Of a stretch of DNA of 8,468 bases, positions 5,524 to 8,468 are shown piece after piece. The number at the start of each line of letters is the position of its first letter. The stretch's first letter is position 1. Position numbers and translations under genes: made by a program. The stretch is taken from contig CAAFWT010000178.1 in NCBI GenBank assembly GCA_900766785.1, positions 1-8,468 on the forward strand. Direction: 5' to 3'. The notes beneath the pieces were generated by a model. The model did no database searches. It was not told where the DNA came from and worked only from the letters and a program-made list of their open reading frames with translations. This DNA is from an uncultured Paraprevotella sp. GTDB taxonomy: Bacteria; Bacteroidota; Bacteroidia; Bacteroidales; Bacteroidaceae.

Positions 5524-7989
5524 TTATTTCAGATTCTTGGTAGGATACATGCTTTCCCACCATGTGGGATCGTCCTGCAGGTATTTGGCAAACCACGCAT
5601 AATAGGTGTTGACCCACTTCTCCTGTTTGCTGTAATCCAGAATATGATGATTCTGTCCCTCTACAGTCACGAAGGCGCATTCGCGTCCCAGAATCTTCAA
5701 GGCATTGAACATCTGCGTGCTCTCTACGATGGGCACATTCGTGTCGGCTCCACCATGCAGGAAGAGGATGGGAGTGTGTACCTTGTCGGCATTGAAGAGA
5801 GGAGAGTCTCCACTCATGAGTTGCGGATTGTTCCAGGGATAACTGTTGGCTGCACTTATGGCGCTGTAGCTATAACCCCAGTATCCGTATCCCCAGTAAC
5901 TGGCAGGATTGCTGATGCCAGCATGGGCCATTGCAGCGGCGAAGATATCCGTGACGGTCTGCAGATACATGGTCATGAATCCTCCGTAGGAAGCTCCCAG
6001 GCATCCCACCTTCTTGTCATTGACGTACGTATGTTCGGCACAGAAGCGCTTGGTTCCCTCTATGATGTCATCGGCAGTATATTTACCATAAGCATTGACA
6101 TGACGTGCAGCAAACTCCTGTCCAAAACCTGTACATCCACTGGGCTGAATGACGTAGACCACATATCCCATGGCAGCCCAGTTGTGGAAATTATAATAAG
6201 AATCCAAATAGCGTCCTACGGGCGAACAGCCGCCATAATAATAAACCAGCATGGGATATTTCTTGCCCGAATCGAAGTGTGGAGGCAGATAATATCGGCC
6301 ATATATAGTGTCGCCTCTGCTGCTCTGGAAATTCCATTCGCCGAATTCACCCAGTTCGATATTGCCCAATCGTTCGGGATTGTAGTCATGTATGAGCGTC
6401 TCCTTATCCTTCTTCAGGTCCACCGTATATATACGATATGTATTGGAGGCTCCTTCGCCTGAATAGGAGAGCAAGGGCGCATCATCGGAGAGCGAGAAAC
6501 TGTTTATGAAACTTTCTGTAAGACGGAGCTGAGTCCAACGTCGGGTCTTCATATCCATTCTGAAGATACTCTGCAAATCTTTGTTTTCACAGAGGGCATA
6601 CAGGTTTCCATCTGCCTTGGAACATTTCACGTTGATAACGCTGGGATTGAAATCCTTGGTCAGGGGAGTGATTTCTTTGGTCTGCGTGTCCATCAGGAAG
6701 AGTTCCTGCTGAATCATACTGGGTGTCTTGCCTGTAGGGTCATTGATACCGATGCCACCCAATGACTCAGGACTTCCCTTGATGAGGATGTTCCTATTGT
6801 CGGGCAACCATTGGATATTGCCGATAAATCCGTCGTGTTTTACGAGTGTATCCACCTGCATGGTTTCCATATCCAGGAGGAGCAGGGTGGAGAAGGAGAA
6901 CGGCCTTTGGGTGATATCATTCTCCTGTACCATGAGTATCATCTGCCTTCCGTCATCAGATAGGGCGGCACGGGTGTCGTGCTGTCCCCTGGTAAGAATG
7001 CTTAACTGAGAGGTGGCAGGGTTGAGTATCTGAATATTGTTTCTGTCTCGCCATCCGCTCATGCGGTCATCTGGTTGCAGAATCTGATGCACCTGTTCAT
7101 CATCCTTTGGCCCTTCGGTACTCTTGTTGATGAGTATCAGTTTATCGTTGGCCACCCAATAGCCTCCCAGGGCTTGCTTGTCTGTAAAGAGATGAGTGGC
7201 ATTTCCTGTGGCAGGGTCTATATATTCGTAAATGGTTTCTCCGCTATGTCCTTTATGCCAACTGATATAGCAGTCACCATCAGCAGCCCATTGGAGAAAG
7301 TTGATGGGCGTGATCTCTTGCCCCGTCTTGAGGTCACGAATGCGGTCGGCAGTCTGTTGCTCTCCTCCTGCAATTGTTCTCCTGGTGGAATACTTCATAT
7401 AACGTCCACCAGCGCTCAGACTGGTATTCCCTGCCCAGAGTCCGTCCTGATAGTCCTTGTAGGTATAACGTCTTTTCCCCTGAGGATTGAGTGTCAGATA
7501 TTTATCCTGTTCGGTCTGAAAGGTCACCTTGATGGTATCAGCCACATCTGCCTTTTGCAGCAACTTGATGACCACATCATGACGTCCGGGCAGCATCTGA
7601 TGTTCTTCCCCCTTGCCTTTCTCCTTTCCGTCCACGTAGGTCTTGAATTTGGCGGTGGATTCTATCTTCAAGCGGTACTTGACAAACATGGTGTTGTCCA
7701 CCTGGAATCCTATCAGGCGCACACCTCCCGGAGCTGAGGCAGGAATAATACTATCGGTGAGCCATTCTCCCTGACTCCATGCGTCGAGAGAAATGGGCGA
7801 TTCCATCATCAGATCCTCATGATTGAACGTTTTGCCCCACACGTCGGTACTGTCGGTCAGCAGCGGCTTTGCCATATGGTAAGCCGATGTAATTTTCATA
7901 CTGTCCACCCTGATGTCGGCGGCAGATGCCATTAGGCCTGCAGCCGGTATCAGTACACACAAGATAATTCTTTTAGCTCCTTGATACAT
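5524..7989 (-). CDS. Secreted S9-family serine peptidase (prolyl oligopeptidase/DPP IV-like)
   Basis: This 821-residue exported protein belongs to peptidase family S9, whose members cleave peptides, often after proline, using a beta-propeller and an alpha/beta-hydrolase domain. A Sec signal peptide is evident (basic MYQGAKR, hydrophobic core IILCVLIPAAG, likely cut after ASA near residue 24). Residues about 80-162 form a beta-rich extra domain. A propeller region with repeated blade-like motifs covers about 165-550. The hydrolase domain (about 560-810) carries GASYGG (nucleophile Ser667), HGGADTNVP (Asp749) and EGQNHHI (probably His781, otherwise His782). An aromatic repeat YWGYGYWGYSYS lies at 698-709. 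The ATG at 7989 is preferred over an in-frame GTG at 7998. Its start overlaps the rel stop by 17 bases, so translation may be coupled. It is longer than classic DPP IV (roughly 720-770 residues), because of the N-terminal domain. The exact specificity (dipeptidyl versus acylaminoacyl or other) is unresolved. Confidence 0.9.
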   Translation of the reverse strand: MYQGAKRIILCVLIPAAGLMASAADIRVDSMKITSAYHMAKPLLTDSTDVWGKTFNHEDLMMESPISLDAWSQGEWLTDSIIPASAPGGVRLIGFQVDNTMFVKYRLKIESTAKFKTYVDGKEKGKGEEHQMLPGRHDVVIKLLQKADVADTIKVTFQTEQDKYLTLNPQGKRRYTYKDYQDGLWAGNTSLSAGGRYMKYSTRRTIAGGEQQTADRIRDLKTGQEITPINFLQWAADGDCYISWHKGHSGETIYEYIDPATGNATHLFTDKQALGGYWVANDKLILINKSTEGPKDDEQVHQILQPDDRMSGWRDRNNIQILNPATSQLSILTRGQHDTRAALSDDGRQMILMVQENDITQRPFSFSTLLLLDMETMQVDTLVKHDGFIGNIQWLPDNRNILIKGSPESLGGIGINDPTGKTPSMIQQELFLMDTQTKEITPLTKDFNPSVINVKCSKADGNLYALCENKDLQSIFRMDMKTRRWTQLRLTESFINSFSLSDDAPLLSYSGEGASNTYRIYTVDLKKDKETLIHDYNPERLGNIELGEFGEWNFQSSRGDTIYGRYYLPPHFDSGKKYPMLVYYYGGCSPVGRYLDSYYNFHNWAAMGYVVYVIQPSGCTGFGQEFAARHVNAYGKYTADDIIEGTKRFCAEHTYVNDKKVGCLGASYGGFMTMYLQTVTDIFAAAMAHAGISNPASYWGYGYWGYSYSAISAANSYPWNNPQLMSGDSPLFNADKVHTPILFLHGGADTNVPIVESTQMFNALKILGRECAFVTVEGQNHHILDYSKQEKWVNTYYAWFAKYLQDDPTWWESMYPTKNLK

Positions 7990-8468
7990 TCTTAACACCT
8001 TTTACTGTTTTTAGTTTCTTCAGCAGATTCTCCAGTTTGGATGTATCTTCCAGCATGACCGTTAGCGTTCCGCTGAAGAGTCCGTCATGACTGTCGATAC
8101 TTATACTTCGCAGCAGGATCTTTTCCTCCTTACTGATAATACTGGTTATGTTGTTGACGATTCCTATATCGTCGTGGCCTATGACATGCAGGGTGATGGG
8201 GTACTTCCCTGTTCCCTTGCCCGACCACTTTGCCTTCACTATTCTGTAGCCAAAACGCTCTCTCAGCTGAGGTGCATTGGGACAGTTCTCCCTGTGTATC
8301 TTGATGCCTCCTCCGCTGGTAACGAATCCGAACACATTGTCGCCATATACTGGTTGGCAACATTTGGCCATCTGAAACTCCAGGCCTCGGATATTGGAAT
8401 CAATGACCAGTACATCCTCCTGCGCCGTATTTGTTTTGTGGAGATTCTCGTTGGCCTGCATGACAAAC
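7973..8468 (-). CDS. relA/spoT: Rel/SpoT-family (p)ppGpp synthetase/hydrolase, C-terminal part only
   Basis: The reading frame is open at the right edge of the window (the codons before ATG 8461 are sense), so this is the end of a longer gene and that internal Met is not the start. About 165 residues are visible. Counting from that Met, the conserved-cysteine/zinc-finger-like domain AKCCQPVYGDNVFGFV (Cys34, Cys35, with His56 and Cys60 in IHRENCPNA) is followed by an ACT domain (about 88-160, YPITLHVIGHDDIGIVNNI through GVKNVSRS). These are the ribosome-sensing regulatory domains of long RSH enzymes that make and break ppGpp in the stringent response. The catalytic hydrolase and synthetase domains lie outside the window, so which activities it retains cannot be judged. 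It overlaps the downstream secreted peptidase by 17 bases and is probably co-transcribed with it. Confidence 0.93.
   Translation of the reverse strand, partial: FVMQANENLHKTNTAQEDVLVIDSNIRGLEFQMAKCCQPVYGDNVFGFVTSGGGIKIHRENCPNAPQLRERFGYRIVKAKWSGKGTGKYPITLHVIGHDDIGIVNNITSIISKEEKILLRSISIDSHDGLFSGTLTVMLEDTSKLENLLKKLKTVKGVKNVSRS

Noticed and set aside
4316..5602. Long plus-strand open frame (428 codons) opposite mutS2, and a second one at 3515-4309
   Set aside because: Both run antisense to a clearly recognisable MutS2 with intact Walker and Smr motifs. Their translations show no family features and look like shadow frames arising from the codon bias of the real gene.

Overview
The window looks like chromosomal DNA from a Bacteroidota species, most likely Bacteroidales and perhaps Prevotella-like. 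Three things point there. The promoters fit the Bacteroidota -7 consensus TAnnTTTG (TACCTTTG on the minus strand at 78-85, TATCTTTG on the plus strand at 271-278). The C-terminal Rel/SpoT and MutS2 sequences have a Bacteroidales flavour. The acyltransferase domain resembles proteins found in Bacteroides/Prevotella surface-glycan loci. These are judgements from memory of families, not from a search.

Layout. Positions 1-25 hold the 5' end of a minus-strand tRNA, probably tRNA-Ser, cut by the window edge, with its own promoter at about 78-108. Positions 26-298 are otherwise gene-free and carry this promoter and that of the next operon. A two-gene plus-strand operon follows. The first gene (299-742) is a WxcM/FdtA-type cupin dTDP-sugar 3,4-ketoisomerase. 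The second (739-2901) overlaps it by four bases (ATGA) and encodes a fused protein: an N-terminal GNAT/FemAB-like acyltransferase joined to a C-terminal DegT/DnrJ/EryC1 PLP sugar aminotransferase. Together these cover the last three steps of a 3-acylamino-3,6-dideoxyhexose pathway (isomerase, aminotransferase, acyltransferase; compare FdtA, FdtB and FdtC for dTDP-Fuc3NAc). No glycosyltransferase, flippase or early dTDP-glucose gene is visible next to it.

Only four bases after this operon, a convergent minus-strand block ends. In transcription order it holds the C-terminal end of a Rel/SpoT-family (p)ppGpp synthetase/hydrolase (8468-7973, open at the right edge), a secreted S9-family serine peptidase (7989-5524) whose start overlaps the rel stop, and mutS2 (5413-2906) after a 110-base gap. 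Rel and MutS2 are housekeeping genes, so the sugar operon sits as a small island between a tRNA gene and core genes.

The most notable item is the acyltransferase-aminotransferase fusion and the compact, isolated operon carrying it. The rest of the window looks ordinary. I see no CRISPR array, insertion sequence, integrase or phage gene.
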